Assembly (NCBI RefSeq): GCF_014649735.1
Contig: NZ_BMTP01000005.1
Span: forward strand, 62,001-126,000
DNA: 64,000 bases
DNA from: Streptomyces lavendofoliae
Lineage (GTDB): Bacteria; Actinomycetota; Actinomycetes; Streptomycetales; Streptomycetaceae
Direction: 5' to 3'
The position numbers and the translations under genes were made by a program. The notes below the pieces were generated by a model. It was not told the origin of the DNA. It made no database searches and saw only the letters and a program-made list of their open reading frames with translations. This document shows, one piece after another, positions 1-9,205 of this stretch (its first letter is position 1; each line of letters opens with the position of its first letter).

Positions 1-483
1 GACGCCTCGCCGCGGGGCTGGCGGGCACGCGTCGAGGCGGGCGCCCGCGCGCTGTGGGAGGTGTGCCGGCGGCACCCGTGGGTCGCCCAGATCGGCCCGC
101 TCAGCCGCCCGCTCGTCCTCCCCCACCTGATGGCGCACGGCGAGGGCATGCTCGCCGCGCTGGAGGGCAGCGGTCTGGACGCCAGGACCCGCTTCGACAT
201 CCACCTGCTGATCTACAGCCACGTCCAGGGCCTGGCCGTCAACCTGGAACGCGAGGTGCAGGCACAGGCCGCGACCGGCCTCACCGAGGACGAGTGGATG
301 GACGGCCAGGAGGCGGCCATGCGCGCCATCCTCACCTCGGGCCGCTACCCCGCCCTCACCCGCACCCTCACCGCCTTCGACGGCGGGTACGACCTCGACC
401 TCGACGCCCTGTTCCACTTCGGCCTGACCCCGCTCCTCGACGGCATCGCCCTGATCGTCGAGGGCGCCGCCCCCCGAGCATGA
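1..483 (+). CDS. TetR-family regulator, C-terminal part (5' truncated by window edge)
   Basis: The reading frame is open from base 1 and ends with TGA at 481-483, giving 160 visible residues. The sequence is mostly helical, with a PLVLPHLMAHGEGML stretch and an FGLTPLLDGIALIVEG ending, which resembles the ligand-binding C-terminal domain of TetR-type repressors (TetR_C type). The DNA-binding helix-turn-helix would lie upstream of the window, so the assignment rests only on the C-terminal half. It is followed by about 680 bases without a gene. The ligand and targets cannot be inferred. An unrelated all-helical protein is the main alternative. Confidence 0.6.
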   Translation, partial: DASPRGWRARVEAGARALWEVCRRHPWVAQIGPLSRPLVLPHLMAHGEGMLAALEGSGLDARTRFDIHLLIYSHVQGLAVNLEREVQAQAATGLTEDEWMDGQEAAMRAILTSGRYPALTRTLTAFDGGYDLDLDALFHFGLTPLLDGIALIVEGAAPRA

Positions 484-718
484 GCCGCGCCGGTGGATAC
501 CGGGCCGCCGTCGGGTGGGTACGGGCAGCGGTCCTCACCGACGGCACGTAACACCGTGTCCGGCCGTGCGGGCGCCGAACGGGAGCTCTCGCGGCGACGG
601 CATCCGCGACCCCGGCGGCGGGCGCCGGAGCGCATGCGAGGCCATGTCCAAGAGCTGCTCCGGCCCCGGAAGGCTCGAGGGGCCACGACCGAAAAGCTCA
701 GGGGGCCGGCACCGTGAA

Positions 719-736
719 GCGGAAGCCGGCTTCCGC
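719..736. repeat. 18-bp perfect palindrome upstream of the S10 promoter
   Basis: GCGGAAGCCGGCTTCCGC reads the same on both strands. It ends 10 bases before the -35 box of the S10 operon promoter, so it could be an operator or a hairpin that stops read-through from upstream. Apart from this palindrome, 484-746 shows no gene or recognisable site. Confidence 0.6.
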
Positions 737-746
737 ATGCCGATGT

Positions 747-774
747 TTGACAGAGACACCCCGCGGGGTAATCT
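747..774 (+). promoter_or_regulatory. Main S10 operon promoter (vegetative sigma type)
   Basis: TTGACA at 747-752 and TAATCT at 769-774 are separated by 16 bases, a near-consensus promoter for the principal sigma factor (HrdB). Transcription would start near 781, leaving a leader of about 390 bases before rpsJ. No other hexamer pair of this quality was seen between 484 and 1167. Confidence 0.75.
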
Positions 775-780
775 CTTCGG

Positions 781-1167
781 CTCGATTGGCGTCGGGTACG
801 TCCCGTATGGCAGACTGTCGGGGTTGCTCGGTTGAGTGCCGATGCTGCGCGCCTCCCGCCGGGAGGACCGGAAGCGAGTCCCACAGTACTCGTCGCCCCT
901 GATCAGGGGCGGACGTACGGGAATCTTCCGGGAAGTGTCAGCGGGGCGCCGACCAGGCACCCGGTGGGTGTTCCGCCCCCGGTCTCGCGGTCCTCGGGCC
1001 CGCACCCCCTCGGTTGGGAAATCCTTCGGGAGATCTGCGTAGAGGGGATGCGACACGCCCGACCGCGTGGGTCGGAGGAGGGGCTGTGATTCCGCGGTGG
1101 AGACGCCGAGGGGGAAGCGGCCCACCAGGTTCCAGAGCGTTACGAGAGACAGGACTACTGAGTAGCC
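781..1167 (+). promoter_or_regulatory. Long structured 5' leader of the S10 operon
   Basis: About 390 bases of transcribed non-coding sequence precede rpsJ. Visible structures are CCTCCC-GCC-GGGAGG at 852-866, the perfect palindrome CGCCCCTGATCAGGGGCG at 894-911, and a CCGAC/GTCGG hairpin near 1059-1076. In Escherichia coli the equivalent leader is bound by L4 for autogenous control. A similar role here is inference, because the structures are not those of E. coli. Confidence 0.5.
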
Positions 1168-1476
1168 ATGGCGGGACAGAAGATCCGCATCCGGCTCAAG
1201 GCCTACGACCACGAGGTCATCGACTCGTCGGCGAAGAAGATCGTCGAGACGGTGACGCGCACTGGTGCGTCGGTCGCGGGCCCGGTGCCGCTGCCCACTG
1301 AGAAGAACGTGTACTGCGTCATCAAGTCGCCGCACAAGTACAAGGACTCGCGCGAGCACTTCGAGATGCGCACGCACAAGCGCCTCATCGACATCCTCGA
1401 CCCCACGCCGAAGACGGTTGACTCGCTGATGCGTCTCGACCTGCCGGCCGGCGTCGACATCGAGATCAAGCTCTGA
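1168..1476 (+). CDS. rpsJ: 30S ribosomal protein S10
   Basis: This 102-residue protein has the usual S10 length and sequence, from the [13 protein letters not shown] start through the [18 protein letters not shown] loop that reaches into the 30S head. It also serves NusG-linked antitermination as NusE. The ATG at 1168 follows GAGAGACAGG a few bases upstream. It is the first gene of the S10 operon, and rplC begins 13 bases after its stop. Nothing is unusual. Confidence 0.98.
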   Translation: MAGQKIRIRLKAYDHEVIDSSAKKIVETVTRTGASVAGPVPLPTEKNVYCVIKSPHKYKDSREHFEMRTHKRLIDILDPTPKTVDSLMRLDLPAGVDIEIKL

Positions 1477-1489
1477 GGTGACGCGCGAG

Positions 1490-2134
1490 ATGGCTAAGAA
1501 CATTAAGGGCGTCCTGGGCGAGAAGCTCGGCATGACCCAGGTCTGGGACGAGAACAACCGGGTCGTCCCGGTGACCGTCGTCAAGGCCGGGCCCTGCGTC
1601 GTCACCCAGGTCCGCAGCAACGACACTGACGGCTACGAGTCGGTCCAGATCGCCTTCGGCGAGATCGACCCGCGCAAGGTGAACAAGCCCCTCAAGGGTC
1701 ACTTCGCCAAGGCCGACGTCACCCCGCGCCGCCACCTGGTGGAGATCCGCACCGCTGACGCCTCCGAGTACACGCTCGGCCAGGAGATCACCGCTGAGGT
1801 CTTCGAGGCGGGCGTCAAGGTCGACGTCACCGGCAAGAGCAAGGGCAAGGGCTTCGCCGGTGTCATGAAGCGCCACAACTTCCGTGGCCTGGGCGCCGGA
1901 CACGGTACCCAGCGCAAGCACCGCTCGCCCGGTTCCATCGGTGGCTGCGCCACCCCGGGCCGTGTGTTCAAGGGCCTCCGCATGGCGGGCCGCATGGGCA
2001 ACGAGCGGGTCACCACCCAGAACCTGACCGTCCACGCCGTTGACGCGGAGAAGGGCCTGCTCCTGATCAAGGGTGCGGTTCCTGGTCCGAACGGCGGCCT
2101 CGTCCTGGTCCGTACCGCGGCCAAGGGGGCCTGA
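1490..2134 (+). CDS. rplC: 50S ribosomal protein L3
   Basis: L3 is an early assembly protein that binds 23S rRNA near the peptidyl transferase centre. The 214-residue product has the family signature [13 protein letters not shown] at its N-terminus and the [25 protein letters not shown] loop around residues 125-150. The ATG at 1490 is preferred over an in-frame GTG at 1478 because GAGGTG lies nine bases before it and homologues start MAKNIKG. rplD starts seven bases after the stop. Confidence 0.97.
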   Translation: MAKNIKGVLGEKLGMTQVWDENNRVVPVTVVKAGPCVVTQVRSNDTDGYESVQIAFGEIDPRKVNKPLKGHFAKADVTPRRHLVEIRTADASEYTLGQEITAEVFEAGVKVDVTGKSKGKGFAGVMKRHNFRGLGAGHGTQRKHRSPGSIGGCATPGRVFKGLRMAGRMGNERVTTQNLTVHAVDAEKGLLLIKGAVPGPNGGLVLVRTAAKGA

Positions 2135-2141
2135 GGTAACG

Positions 2142-2792
2142 ATGAGCACCATTGACATCCTTTCGCCGGCAGGCGACAAGGCCGGTACCGTCGAGCTCCC
2201 CGCGGAGATCTTCGACGCGAAGACCAGCGTTCCGCTGATCCACCAGGTCGTCGTCGCACAGCTGGCCGCTGCCCGTCAGGGCACGCACAAGACCAAGACC
2301 CGTGGCGAAGTCCGCGGTGGTGGCAAGAAGCCGTACCGCCAGAAGGGCACCGGCCGCGCCCGTCAGGGTTCGACCCGCGCCCCGCAGTTCGCCGGCGGTG
2401 GCGTCGTCCACGGCCCCGTGCCGCGTGACTACTCGCAGCGCACCCCGAAGAAGATGAAGGCCGCCGCCCTCCGCGGTGCCCTCTCGGACCGGGCGCGTCA
2501 CTCCCGCATCCACGTCGTCTCCGGCGTGGTCGAGGGCGCGGTGTCCACCAAGGCCGCCAAGACGCTGTTCGGCAAGATCTCGGAGCGCAAGAACCTGCTC
2601 CTGGTCGCCGAGCGCTCCGACGAGGCCGCGTGGCTGTCCGCCCGCAACCTGCCCCAGGTGCACATCCTGGAGCCGGGCCAGCTGAACACGTACGACGTGA
2701 TCGTCTCCGACGACGTGGTCTTCACCAAGGCCGCCTTCGAGTCCTTCGTGTCTGGCCCCAAGGCCGATGACAACGAGGGGAGCGAGGCCTGA
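2142..2792 (+). CDS. rplD: 50S ribosomal protein L4
   Basis: L4 lines the upper peptide exit tunnel and in enterobacteria is the autogenous repressor of the S10 operon. The 216-residue protein carries the tunnel-loop sequence [20 protein letters not shown] (about residues 46-65). The ATG at 2142 is chosen over upstream in-frame codons inside rplC because GAGGTAA precedes it closely. Its stop codon overlaps the rplW start (TGATG), suggesting translational coupling. Whether it regulates this operon cannot be read from sequence. Confidence 0.97.
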   Translation: MSTIDILSPAGDKAGTVELPAEIFDAKTSVPLIHQVVVAQLAAARQGTHKTKTRGEVRGGGKKPYRQKGTGRARQGSTRAPQFAGGGVVHGPVPRDYSQRTPKKMKAAALRGALSDRARHSRIHVVSGVVEGAVSTKAAKTLFGKISERKNLLLVAERSDEAAWLSARNLPQVHILEPGQLNTYDVIVSDDVVFTKAAFESFVSGPKADDNEGSEA

Positions 2793-3109
2793 TGGCCGAG
2801 ATCACCAGCAAGACCTTCTCCGACCCGCGTGACGTTCTCGTCAAGCCGGTTGTCTCCGAGAAGAGCTACGCGCTGCTCGACGAGAACAAGTACACGTTCA
2901 TCGTGGCCCCCACCGCGAACAAGACCCAGATCAAGCAGGCCGTCGAGGCGGTCTTCTCGGTCAAGGTCACCTCGGTGAACACGATCAACCGTCAGGGCAA
3001 GCGCAAGCGCACCCGCACCGGTTTCGGTAAGCGCGCGAACACCAAGCGCGCCATCGTGACCCTTGCTGAGGGCAACCGTATCGACATCTTCGGCGGTCCG
3101 ACCGCCTAA
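2792..3109 (+). CDS. rplW: 50S ribosomal protein L23
   Basis: L23 sits at the exit of the peptide tunnel and is the docking site for trigger factor and SRP. The 105-residue product contains the family's [21 protein letters not shown] segment and the basic loop [15 protein letters not shown]. It overlaps rplD by one base (stop TGA, start ATG). rplB follows after 41 bases containing a GAGGACTGAGAA ribosome-binding region. Confidence 0.97.
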   Translation: MAEITSKTFSDPRDVLVKPVVSEKSYALLDENKYTFIVAPTANKTQIKQAVEAVFSVKVTSVNTINRQGKRKRTRTGFGKRANTKRAIVTLAEGNRIDIFGGPTA

Positions 3110-3150
3110 GGGCGGTCTGGATCGTCCGAATATCGGACGAGGACTGAGAA

Positions 3151-3987
3151 ATGGGTATCCGCAAGTACAAGCCGACGACTCCGGGCCGTCGTGGCTCCAG
3201 CGTCGCCGACTTTGTCGAGATCACGCGGTCCACGCCGGAGAAGTCGCTGGTCCGCCCCCTGCACAGCAAGGGCGGCCGTAACAACACCGGTCGTGTGACC
3301 GTCCGTCACCAGGGCGGTGGCCACAAGCGCGCCTACCGCGTGATCGACTTCCGTCGTCACGACAAGGACGGCGTGCCGGCCAAGGTCGCTCACATCGAGT
3401 ACGACCCCAACCGCACCGCTCGCATCGCGCTGCTCCACTACGTGGACGGCGAGAAGCGCTACATCATCGCTCCGCGTGGCCTCTCCCAGGGCGACCGGAT
3501 CGAGAACGGCCCCGGCGCCGACATCAAGCCCGGCAACAACCTGGCCCTCCGCAACATCCCGGTCGGTACCACGATCCACGCGATCGAGCTCCGTCCCGGT
3601 GGTGGCGCCAAGTTCGCCCGCTCCGCGGGTGCCTCCGTGCAGCTGCTCGCGAAGGAGGGCCAGATGGCCCACCTGCGCATGCCGTCCGGTGAGATCCGCC
3701 TGGTCGACGTCCGCTGCCGCGCCACCATCGGCGAGGTCGGCAACGCCGAGCAGTCGAACATCAACTGGGGCAAGGCCGGCCGCAAGCGCTGGCTGGGCGT
3801 TCGCCCGACCGTCCGTGGTGTCGCCATGAACCCGGTCGACCACCCGCACGGTGGTGGTGAGGGCAAGACCTCCGGTGGTCGCCACCCGGTCTCCCCCTGG
3901 GGTCAGAAGGAGGGTCGTACTCGTTCTCCCAAGAAGGCGAGCAACAAGTACATCGTCCGCCGCCGCAAGACGAACAAGAAGCGCTAG
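3151..3987 (+). CDS. rplB: 50S ribosomal protein L2
   Basis: L2 is needed for subunit association and peptidyl transfer. The 278-residue protein has the full bacterial length. It has the RNA-binding N-terminal region ([17 protein letters not shown], about residues 49-65) and the conserved [15 protein letters not shown] loop near residue 225, which holds the histidine implicated in activity. The C-terminus is strongly basic. The gene follows rplW in the standard S10 order, and rpsS starts 12 bases after it. Confidence 0.98.
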   Translation: MGIRKYKPTTPGRRGSSVADFVEITRSTPEKSLVRPLHSKGGRNNTGRVTVRHQGGGHKRAYRVIDFRRHDKDGVPAKVAHIEYDPNRTARIALLHYVDGEKRYIIAPRGLSQGDRIENGPGADIKPGNNLALRNIPVGTTIHAIELRPGGGAKFARSAGASVQLLAKEGQMAHLRMPSGEIRLVDVRCRATIGEVGNAEQSNINWGKAGRKRWLGVRPTVRGVAMNPVDHPHGGGEGKTSGGRHPVSPWGQKEGRTRSPKKASNKYIVRRRKTNKKR

Positions 3988-3999
3988 GAGCGGGTTTAG

Positions 4000-4281
4000 A
4001 TGCCGCGTAGTCTCAAGAAGGGGCCCTTCGTCGACGACCACCTGATCAAGAAGGTGGACACTCAGAACGAAGCCGGCACCAAGAACGTCATCAAGACCTG
4101 GTCCCGTCGCTCGATGATCGTCCCGGCCATGCTCGGCCACACGATCGCGGTGCACAACGGCAAGACCCACATCCCGGTGTTCGTCACCGAGTCGATGGTC
4201 GGCCACAAGCTCGGCGAGTTCTCGCCGACTCGCACCTTCCGCGGCCACGTCAAGGACGACCGGAAGTCGAAGCGCCGCTAA
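4000..4281 (+). CDS. rpsS: 30S ribosomal protein S19
   Basis: S19 forms a complex with S13 in the 30S head and contacts the A- and P-site tRNAs. The 93-residue sequence is typical: [15 protein letters not shown] at the start, and the [22 protein letters not shown] core. The AGGAGCGGG stretch before the ATG acts as ribosome-binding site. It lies between rplB and rplV as in other bacteria. Confidence 0.98.
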   Translation: MPRSLKKGPFVDDHLIKKVDTQNEAGTKNVIKTWSRRSMIVPAMLGHTIAVHNGKTHIPVFVTESMVGHKLGEFSPTRTFRGHVKDDRKSKRR

Positions 4282-4330
4282 CGCGGGGTGACAGACCATG
4301 ACGAACGTGTCAGACACTGAAGGGACAACC

Positions 4331-4678
4331 ATGGAAGCCAGGGCCCAGGCGCGGTACATCCGCGTCACGCCCATGAAGGCCCGCCGCGTGGTGGACCTCA
4401 TCCGTGGCATGGACGCCACGGAGGCTCAGGCGGTCCTGCGTTTCGCCCCGCAGGCCGCGAGCGTGCCGGTGGGCAAGGTGCTGGACAGCGCCATTGCCAA
4501 CGCCGCGCACAACTACGACCACACGGACGCCTCTTCGCTGTACATCAGCGAGGCGTACGTCGACGAGGGCCCGACCCTGAAGCGGTTCCGTCCGCGTGCC
4601 CAGGGCCGTGCCTACCGGATCCGCAAGCGGACCAGCCACATCACCGTGGTCGTCAGCAGCAAGGAAGGAACCCGGTAA
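4331..4678 (+). CDS. rplV: 50S ribosomal protein L22
   Basis: L22 lines the constriction of the peptide exit tunnel and is a site of macrolide resistance changes. From ATG 4331 the product is 115 residues and starts at the conserved [26 protein letters not shown] precedes this codon. An in-frame ATG at 4298 with its own GGGGTGA site would add [11 protein letters not shown], so two starts are possible. The last base of the stop is the first base of rpsC. Confidence 0.93.
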   Translation: MEARAQARYIRVTPMKARRVVDLIRGMDATEAQAVLRFAPQAASVPVGKVLDSAIANAAHNYDHTDASSLYISEAYVDEGPTLKRFRPRAQGRAYRIRKRTSHITVVVSSKEGTR

Positions 4679-5508
4679 TGGGCCAGAAGGTAAACCCGCA
4701 CGGGTTCCGGCTCGGCATCACCACCGACTTCAAGTCGCGTTGGTACGCCGACAAGCTGTACAAGGACTACGTCAAGGAAGACGTCGCCATCCGTCGGATG
4801 ATGACGTCCGGCATGGAGCGCGCCGGCATCTCGAAGGTGGAGATCGAGCGCACCCGTGACCGTGTGCGGGTGGACATCCACACCGCGCGTCCCGGCATCG
4901 TCATCGGCCGCCGTGGCGCCGAGGCCGACCGCATCCGCGGCGACCTCGAGAAGCTCACGGGCAAGCAGGTCCAGCTGAACATCCTCGAGGTCAAGAACCC
5001 CGAGGTCGACGCTCAGCTCGTGGCCCAGGCCGTTGCCGAGCAGCTGTCCTCCCGCGTCTCCTTCCGTCGGGCCATGCGCAAGAGCATGCAGTCCGCCATG
5101 AAGGCCGGCGCCAAGGGCATCAAGATCCAGTGTGGCGGCCGTCTCGGCGGCGCCGAGATGTCCCGCTCGGAGTTCTACCGCGAGGGCCGTGTGCCGCTGC
5201 ACACGCTCCGCGCGAACGTCGAGTACGGCTTCTTCGAGGCCAAGACGACCTTCGGCCGCATCGGCGTGAAGGTCTGGATCTACAAGGGCGACGTCAAGAA
5301 CATCGCCGAGGTCCGCGCCGAGAACGCTGCTGCCCGCGCCGGCAACCGCCCGGCCCGTGGTGGCGCTGACCGCCCGGCCCGTGGTGGCCGCGGTGGCGAG
5401 CGTGGCGGTCGCGGTCGCAAGCCGCAGCAGGCTGGTTCCGCTGCCGAGGCCCCCAAGGCCGAGGCCGCTGCCGCCGCTCCGGCTGAGAGCACCGGAACGG
5501 AGGCCTGA
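4678..5508 (+). CDS. rpsC: 30S ribosomal protein S3, with long C-terminal tail
   Basis: S3 forms part of the mRNA entry channel with S4 and S5 and has helicase-like action on mRNA. The 276-residue product has the N-terminal domain, a KH domain with [13 protein letters not shown] near residues 76-88, and the C-terminal S3 domain ([13 protein letters not shown]). Residues from about 220 onward form a low-complexity tail rich in Arg-Gly repeats and then Ala/Glu. This makes it longer than the roughly 233-residue E. coli protein, as is common in actinomycetes. It overlaps rplV by one base. Confidence 0.97.
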   Translation: MGQKVNPHGFRLGITTDFKSRWYADKLYKDYVKEDVAIRRMMTSGMERAGISKVEIERTRDRVRVDIHTARPGIVIGRRGAEADRIRGDLEKLTGKQVQLNILEVKNPEVDAQLVAQAVAEQLSSRVSFRRAMRKSMQSAMKAGAKGIKIQCGGRLGGAEMSRSEFYREGRVPLHTLRANVEYGFFEAKTTFGRIGVKVWIYKGDVKNIAEVRAENAAARAGNRPARGGADRPARGGRGGERGGRGRKPQQAGSAAEAPKAEAAAAAPAESTGTEA

Positions 5509-5513
5509 CCGAC

Positions 5514-5933
5514 ATGCTGATCCCCCGTAGGGTCAAGCACCGCAAGCAGCACCACCCCAAGCGCCGCGGTATGGCCAAGGGTGGTACGACGGTTGCGTTC
5601 GGCGAGTACGGCATCCAGGCCATGACTCCGGCGTACGTGACCAACCGCCAGATCGAGGCGGCTCGTATCGCGATGACCCGCCACATCAAGCGTGGCGGCA
5701 AGGTCTGGATCAACATCTACCCGGACCGCCCGCTGACCAAGAAGCCCGCCGAGACCCGCATGGGTTCCGGTAAGGGTTCGCCGGAGTGGTGGGTCGCGAA
5801 CGTGCACCCGGGCCGGGTCATGTTCGAGCTGTCCTACCCGAACGAGAAGATCGCACGTGAGGCTCTGACTCGCGCGGCCCACAAGCTGCCGATGAAGTGC
5901 CGGATCGTCAAGCGCGAGGCAGGTGAAGCGTGA
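5514..5933 (+). CDS. rplP: 50S ribosomal protein L16
   Basis: L16 organises the A-site region of the 50S subunit. The 139-residue protein shows the family's [19 protein letters not shown] start and the [16 protein letters not shown] motif around residues 81-96. Its stop codon overlaps the rpmC start (TGATG), and only five bases separate it from rpsC, in line with coupled translation in the operon. Confidence 0.98.
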   Translation: MLIPRRVKHRKQHHPKRRGMAKGGTTVAFGEYGIQAMTPAYVTNRQIEAARIAMTRHIKRGGKVWINIYPDRPLTKKPAETRMGSGKGSPEWWVANVHPGRVMFELSYPNEKIAREALTRAAHKLPMKCRIVKREAGEA

Positions 5934-6157
5934 TGTCGGCCGGTACCAAGGCGTCCGAGCTGCGCGAGCTGGGCAACGAGGAGCTTGTTGCCAAGCTCCG
6001 CGAGGCCAAGGAAGAGCTGTTCAACCTCCGCTTCCAGGCGGCGACCGGGCAGCTCGAGAACCACGGTCGGCTCAAGTCCGTCCGTAAGGACATCGCCCGG
6101 ATCTACACCCTGATGCGTGAGCGCGAGCTGGGCATCGAAACGGTGGAGAGCGCCTGA
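5933..6157 (+). CDS. rpmC: 50S ribosomal protein L29
   Basis: L29 binds near the tunnel exit beside L23. The 74-residue product has the two-helix hairpin sequence [20 protein letters not shown] followed by [19 protein letters not shown], which is diagnostic. The ATG at 5933, overlapping the rplP stop, is preferred to the GTG immediately before it. The rpsQ start overlaps its stop (TGATG). Confidence 0.97.
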   Translation: MSAGTKASELRELGNEELVAKLREAKEELFNLRFQAATGQLENHGRLKSVRKDIARIYTLMRERELGIETVESA

Positions 6158-6441
6158 TGAGCGAGAACAACGTGACTGAAGAGAAGACCGAGCGCGGCTT
6201 CCGCAAGACCCGCGAGGGTCTGGTCGTCAGCGACAAGATGGACAAGACCGTCGTCGTCGCCGTCGAGGACCGCGTCAAGCACGCGCTGTACGGCAAGGTC
6301 ATCCGCCGTACGAACAAGCTCAAGGCGCACGACGAGCAGAACGCCGCGGGTGTCGGCGACCGCGTCCTCCTCATGGAGACCCGGCCGCTGTCCGCGACCA
6401 AGCGCTGGCGCGTCGTCGAGATCCTCGAGAAGGCCAAGTAA
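6157..6441 (+). CDS. rpsQ: 30S ribosomal protein S17
   Basis: S17 is a primary 16S rRNA-binding protein with an OB fold. The 94-residue protein contains [25 protein letters not shown], the conserved N-terminal part, after a short acidic extension. It overlaps rpmC by one base. It is the last gene before a strong hairpin that separates the S10-type genes from the spc-type genes starting with rplN. Confidence 0.97.
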   Translation: MSENNVTEEKTERGFRKTREGLVVSDKMDKTVVVAVEDRVKHALYGKVIRRTNKLKAHDEQNAAGVGDRVLLMETRPLSATKRWRVVEILEKAK

Positions 6442-6445
6442 TTTT

Positions 6446-6478
6446 GCGGGGTCCCCTCCCTGACGGGAGGGGTCCCGC
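6446..6478. terminator. Strong hairpin between rpsQ and rplN
   Basis: GCGGG and CCCCTCCC pair with GGGAGGGG and CCCGC around a TGAC loop, with one small internal bulge. There is no T-run, which is usual for actinomycete terminators. It may end or attenuate S10 transcription before the spc genes, or be an mRNA stability element. No clear promoter follows in the 110 bases before rplN, which argues for partial read-through. Confidence 0.55.
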
Positions 6479-6591
6479 ATGCCCCCCGCTGAGGCGTCAC
6501 TGCCCCAGCACTTAGTTCCGCCAGGCTCGGCAGGGGCTCCCCCTGAAAAGGCAGCCCCTGCCGGGAACCGGCAGACGATCAGGAGATAGAC

Positions 6592-6960
6592 GTGATCCAG
6601 CAGGAGTCGCGACTGCGTGTCGCCGACAACACTGGTGCCAAGGAGATCCTTTGCATCCGTGTTCTCGGTGGTTCCGGTCGCCGCTACGCGGGCATCGGTG
6701 ACGTCATCGTCGCCACCGTCAAGGACGCGATCCCCGGTGGCAACGTGAAGAAGGGTGACGTCGTCAAGGCGGTCATCGTTCGCACCGTCAAGGAGCGCCG
6801 CCGCCAGGACGGCTCGTACATCCGCTTCGACGAGAACGCCGCCGTCATTCTGAAGAACGACGGCGACCCTCGCGGCACCCGTATCTTCGGCCCGGTGGGC
6901 CGTGAGCTGCGCGAGAAGAAGTTCATGAAGATCATCTCGCTCGCGCCGGAGGTGCTGTAA
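6592..6960 (+). CDS. rplN: 50S ribosomal protein L14
   Basis: L14 forms intersubunit bridge B8 with 16S rRNA. The 122-residue protein matches the family along its length, with [24 protein letters not shown] near the start and [17 protein letters not shown] near the end. Translation starts at GTG 6592, preceded by AGGAGATAG at good spacing. rplX begins two bases after the stop. Confidence 0.98.
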   Translation: MIQQESRLRVADNTGAKEILCIRVLGGSGRRYAGIGDVIVATVKDAIPGGNVKKGDVVKAVIVRTVKERRRQDGSYIRFDENAAVILKNDGDPRGTRIFGPVGRELREKKFMKIISLAPEVL

Positions 6961-6962
6961 GC

Positions 6963-7286
6963 ATGAAGATCAAGAAGGGCGACCTGGTACAGGTCATCAC
7001 CGGTAAGGACAAGGGCAAGCAGGGCAAGGTCATCGCGGCCTTCCCCCGCGAGGACCGCGTCCTGGTCGAGGGTGTCAACCGGGTCAAGAAGCACACCAAG
7101 GCCGGTCAGACCGCTCGCGGTTCGCAGACCGGTGGCATCGTCACGACCGAGGCCCCGATCCACGTGAGCAACGTTCAGCTCGTGGTGGAGAAGGACGGCA
7201 ACAAGGTCGTCACGCGCGTCGGTTACCGCTTCGACGACGAGGGCAACAAGATCCGCGTTGCCAAGCGGACGGGTGAGGACATCTGA
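6963..7286 (+). CDS. rplX: 50S ribosomal protein L24
   Basis: L24 starts 50S assembly by binding the 5' end of 23S rRNA. The 107-residue protein opens with the KOW motif [22 protein letters not shown] and continues with [12 protein letters not shown]. The GTAAGC spacer from rplN and a TGATG overlap with rplE indicate a tightly packed, co-translated block. Confidence 0.97.
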   Translation: MKIKKGDLVQVITGKDKGKQGKVIAAFPREDRVLVEGVNRVKKHTKAGQTARGSQTGGIVTTEAPIHVSNVQLVVEKDGNKVVTRVGYRFDDEGNKIRVAKRTGEDI

Positions 7287-7843
7287 TGGCTACCACCACC
7301 ACTCCGCGTCTCAAGACGAAGTACCGCGAGGAGATCGCGGGCAAGCTGCGTGAGGAGTTCTCGTACGAGAACGTCATGCAGGTTCCCGGCCTCGTCAAGA
7401 TCGTGGTCAACATGGGTGTGGGCGACGCCGCCCGCGACTCCAAGCTGATCGACGGTGCCATCAAGGACCTCACCACGATCACGGGTCAGAAGCCGGCCGT
7501 CACCAAGGCCCGCAAGTCCATCGCGCAGTTCAAGCTGCGTGAGGGCCAGCCGATCGGTGCCCACGTCACGCTCCGTGGCGACCGCATGTGGGAGTTCCTG
7601 GACCGCACCCTGTCGCTCGCGCTCCCGCGCATCCGCGACTTCCGCGGCCTGTCCCCCAAGCAGTTCGACGGCCGTGGCAACTACACCTTCGGTCTCACGG
7701 AGCAGGTCATGTTCCACGAGATCGACCAGGACAAGATCGACCGTGTCCGGGGTATGGACATCACCGTGGTGACCACGGCGACCAACGACGAAGAGGGCCG
7801 TGCGCTCCTCCGTCACCTCGGCTTCCCCTTCAAGGAGGCGTAA
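7286..7843 (+). CDS. rplE: 50S ribosomal protein L5
   Basis: L5 binds 5S rRNA and contacts P-site tRNA. The 185-residue protein contains [18 protein letters not shown] and the [20 protein letters not shown] segment that are typical of bacterial L5. It overlaps rplX by one base, and the next gene starts five bases after its stop. Confidence 0.98.
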   Translation: MATTTTPRLKTKYREEIAGKLREEFSYENVMQVPGLVKIVVNMGVGDAARDSKLIDGAIKDLTTITGQKPAVTKARKSIAQFKLREGQPIGAHVTLRGDRMWEFLDRTLSLALPRIRDFRGLSPKQFDGRGNYTFGLTEQVMFHEIDQDKIDRVRGMDITVVTTATNDEEGRALLRHLGFPFKEA

Positions 7844-7848
7844 GCGAG

Positions 7849-8034
7849 ATGGCGAAGAAGGCTCTCATCGCGAAGGCTGCTCGCAAGCCCAAGTTCGGCG
7901 TGCGCGCGTACACCCGCTGCCAGCGCTGCGGTCGTCCGCACTCCGTCTACCGCAAGTTCGGCCTGTGCCGCGTGTGCCTCCGTGAGATGGCTCACCGTGG
8001 CGAGCTGCCGGGCGTGACCAAGAGCTCCTGGTAA
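7849..8034 (+). CDS. rpsZ: 30S ribosomal protein S14, zinc-binding (type Z)
   Basis: The 61-residue product is the short zinc form of S14. Four cysteines at positions 24, 27, 40 and 43 (C-x2-C-x12-C-x2-C) form the zinc ribbon. Streptomycetes usually also carry a zinc-free paralogue elsewhere, used under zinc starvation. This copy in the ribosomal cluster is the zinc-replete form. The start ATG follows a GGAGG in the rplE tail. A spacer of 208 bases follows, unusually long for this operon. Confidence 0.96.
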   Translation: MAKKALIAKAARKPKFGVRAYTRCQRCGRPHSVYRKFGLCRVCLREMAHRGELPGVTKSSW

Positions 8035-8242
8035 CAGCCCTTTCGGGTTGATCCAGGACTCTCGGTAAGCATCTGGTCGGCAGGAGCCCCGCCCCGCATG
8101 TCGTAGGCTTGTGGGGTTGGGCGCCTGCCGCCCGTACGACTTACTACGCCGTAGGTCCCCGCACCGCACCCGTCCCGCCCATGAGCGGGGAGAGGGATGG
8201 CGCATACAGGAAACCCCGGCGAGAGAGGCCGAAGGCCAATTC
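8035..8242 (+). other. Long spacer between rpsZ and rpsH
   Basis: This 208-base stretch lies inside an otherwise tightly packed operon. It has G-rich and C-rich blocks able to pair (for example GTGGGG near 8113 with CCCCGCAC near 8158) and a GAAGGC just before rpsH. I see no convincing gene or promoter hexamers. It may hold a processing or regulatory structure. Confidence 0.4.
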
Positions 8243-8641
8243 ATGACCATGACTGATCCGATCGCAGACATGCTTACGCGTCTGCGGAACGCGAACTCGG
8301 CGTACCACGACTCCGTGACGATGCCGCACAGCAAGATCAAGTCTCACATCGCGGAAATCCTCCAGCAGGAGGGCTTCATCACGGGCTGGCGCGTCGAGGA
8401 CGCCGAGGTCGGCAAGAACCTCGTCCTCGAGCTCAAGTTCGGTCCGAACCGTGAGCGCTCCATCGCGGGCATCAAGCGGATCTCGAAGCCCGGTCTGCGG
8501 GTTTACGCGAAGTCCACCAACCTGCCGAAGGTCCTCGGCGGTCTGGGCGTGGCGATCATCTCCACGTCCCACGGCCTCCTGACCGGCCAGCAGGCGCAGA
8601 AGAAGGGCGTGGGTGGGGAAGTCCTCGCCTACGTCTGGTAG
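8243..8641 (+). CDS. rpsH: 30S ribosomal protein S8
   Basis: S8 is a central 16S rRNA-binding protein and in E. coli the repressor of the spc operon. From ATG 8243 the product is 132 residues with the standard start [16 protein letters not shown] and the C-terminal [20 protein letters not shown]. The open frame extends upstream, but no homologous sequence lies there. rplF follows after 21 bases that include GGAGGAAAA. Confidence 0.97.
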   Translation: MTMTDPIADMLTRLRNANSAYHDSVTMPHSKIKSHIAEILQQEGFITGWRVEDAEVGKNLVLELKFGPNRERSIAGIKRISKPGLRVYAKSTNLPKVLGGLGVAIISTSHGLLTGQQAQKKGVGGEVLAYVW

Positions 8642-8662
8642 TCGGGAACGGAGGAAAAGCTA

Positions 8663-9202
8663 ATGTCGCGTATTGGCAAGCTCCCCATCACGGTTCCCGC
8701 CGGCGTGGACGTCACCATCGAGGGCCGCACGGTCACGGTGAAGGGTTCCAAGGGCACCCTGAGCCACACCGTCGCCGCGCCGATCGAGATCGTTAAGGGC
8801 GAGGACGGCGTGCTCAACGTCACCCGCCCGAACGACGAGCGTCAGAACAAGGCCCTCCACGGCCTGTCCCGCACGCTGGTGGCCAACATGATCACCGGTG
8901 TGACCCAGGGGTACACGAAGGCGCTCGAGATCAGCGGTGTCGGTTACCGCGTGGCCGCGAAGGGCTCCAACCTGGAGTTCCAGCTCGGCTACAGCCACCC
9001 GATCCTGGTGGAGGCCCCCGAGGGCATCTCCTTCAAGGTCGAGTCGCCGACCAAGTTCTCGGTCGAGGGCATCGACAAGCAGAAGGTCGGCGAGGTCGCC
9101 GCGAACATCCGCAAGCTTCGCAAGCCCGACCCCTACAAGGCCAAGGGCGTGAAGTACGCGGGTGAGGTCATCCGCCGCAAGGTCGGAAAGGCTGGTAAGT
9201 AA
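8663..9202 (+). CDS. rplF: 50S ribosomal protein L6
   Basis: L6 lies near the GTPase centre beside the sarcin-ricin loop. The 179-residue protein has two tandem L6 repeats and the C-terminal signature [33 protein letters not shown] precedes the ATG, one of the best ribosome-binding sites in the cluster. rplR begins after three bases. Confidence 0.98.
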   Translation: MSRIGKLPITVPAGVDVTIEGRTVTVKGSKGTLSHTVAAPIEIVKGEDGVLNVTRPNDERQNKALHGLSRTLVANMITGVTQGYTKALEISGVGYRVAAKGSNLEFQLGYSHPILVEAPEGISFKVESPTKFSVEGIDKQKVGEVAANIRKLRKPDPYKAKGVKYAGEVIRRKVGKAGK

Positions 9203-9205
9203 GCC

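Noticed and set aside
3106-4419. A 437-codon minus-strand frame across rplB, rpsS and rplV
   Set aside because: It is antisense to three confident r-protein genes.
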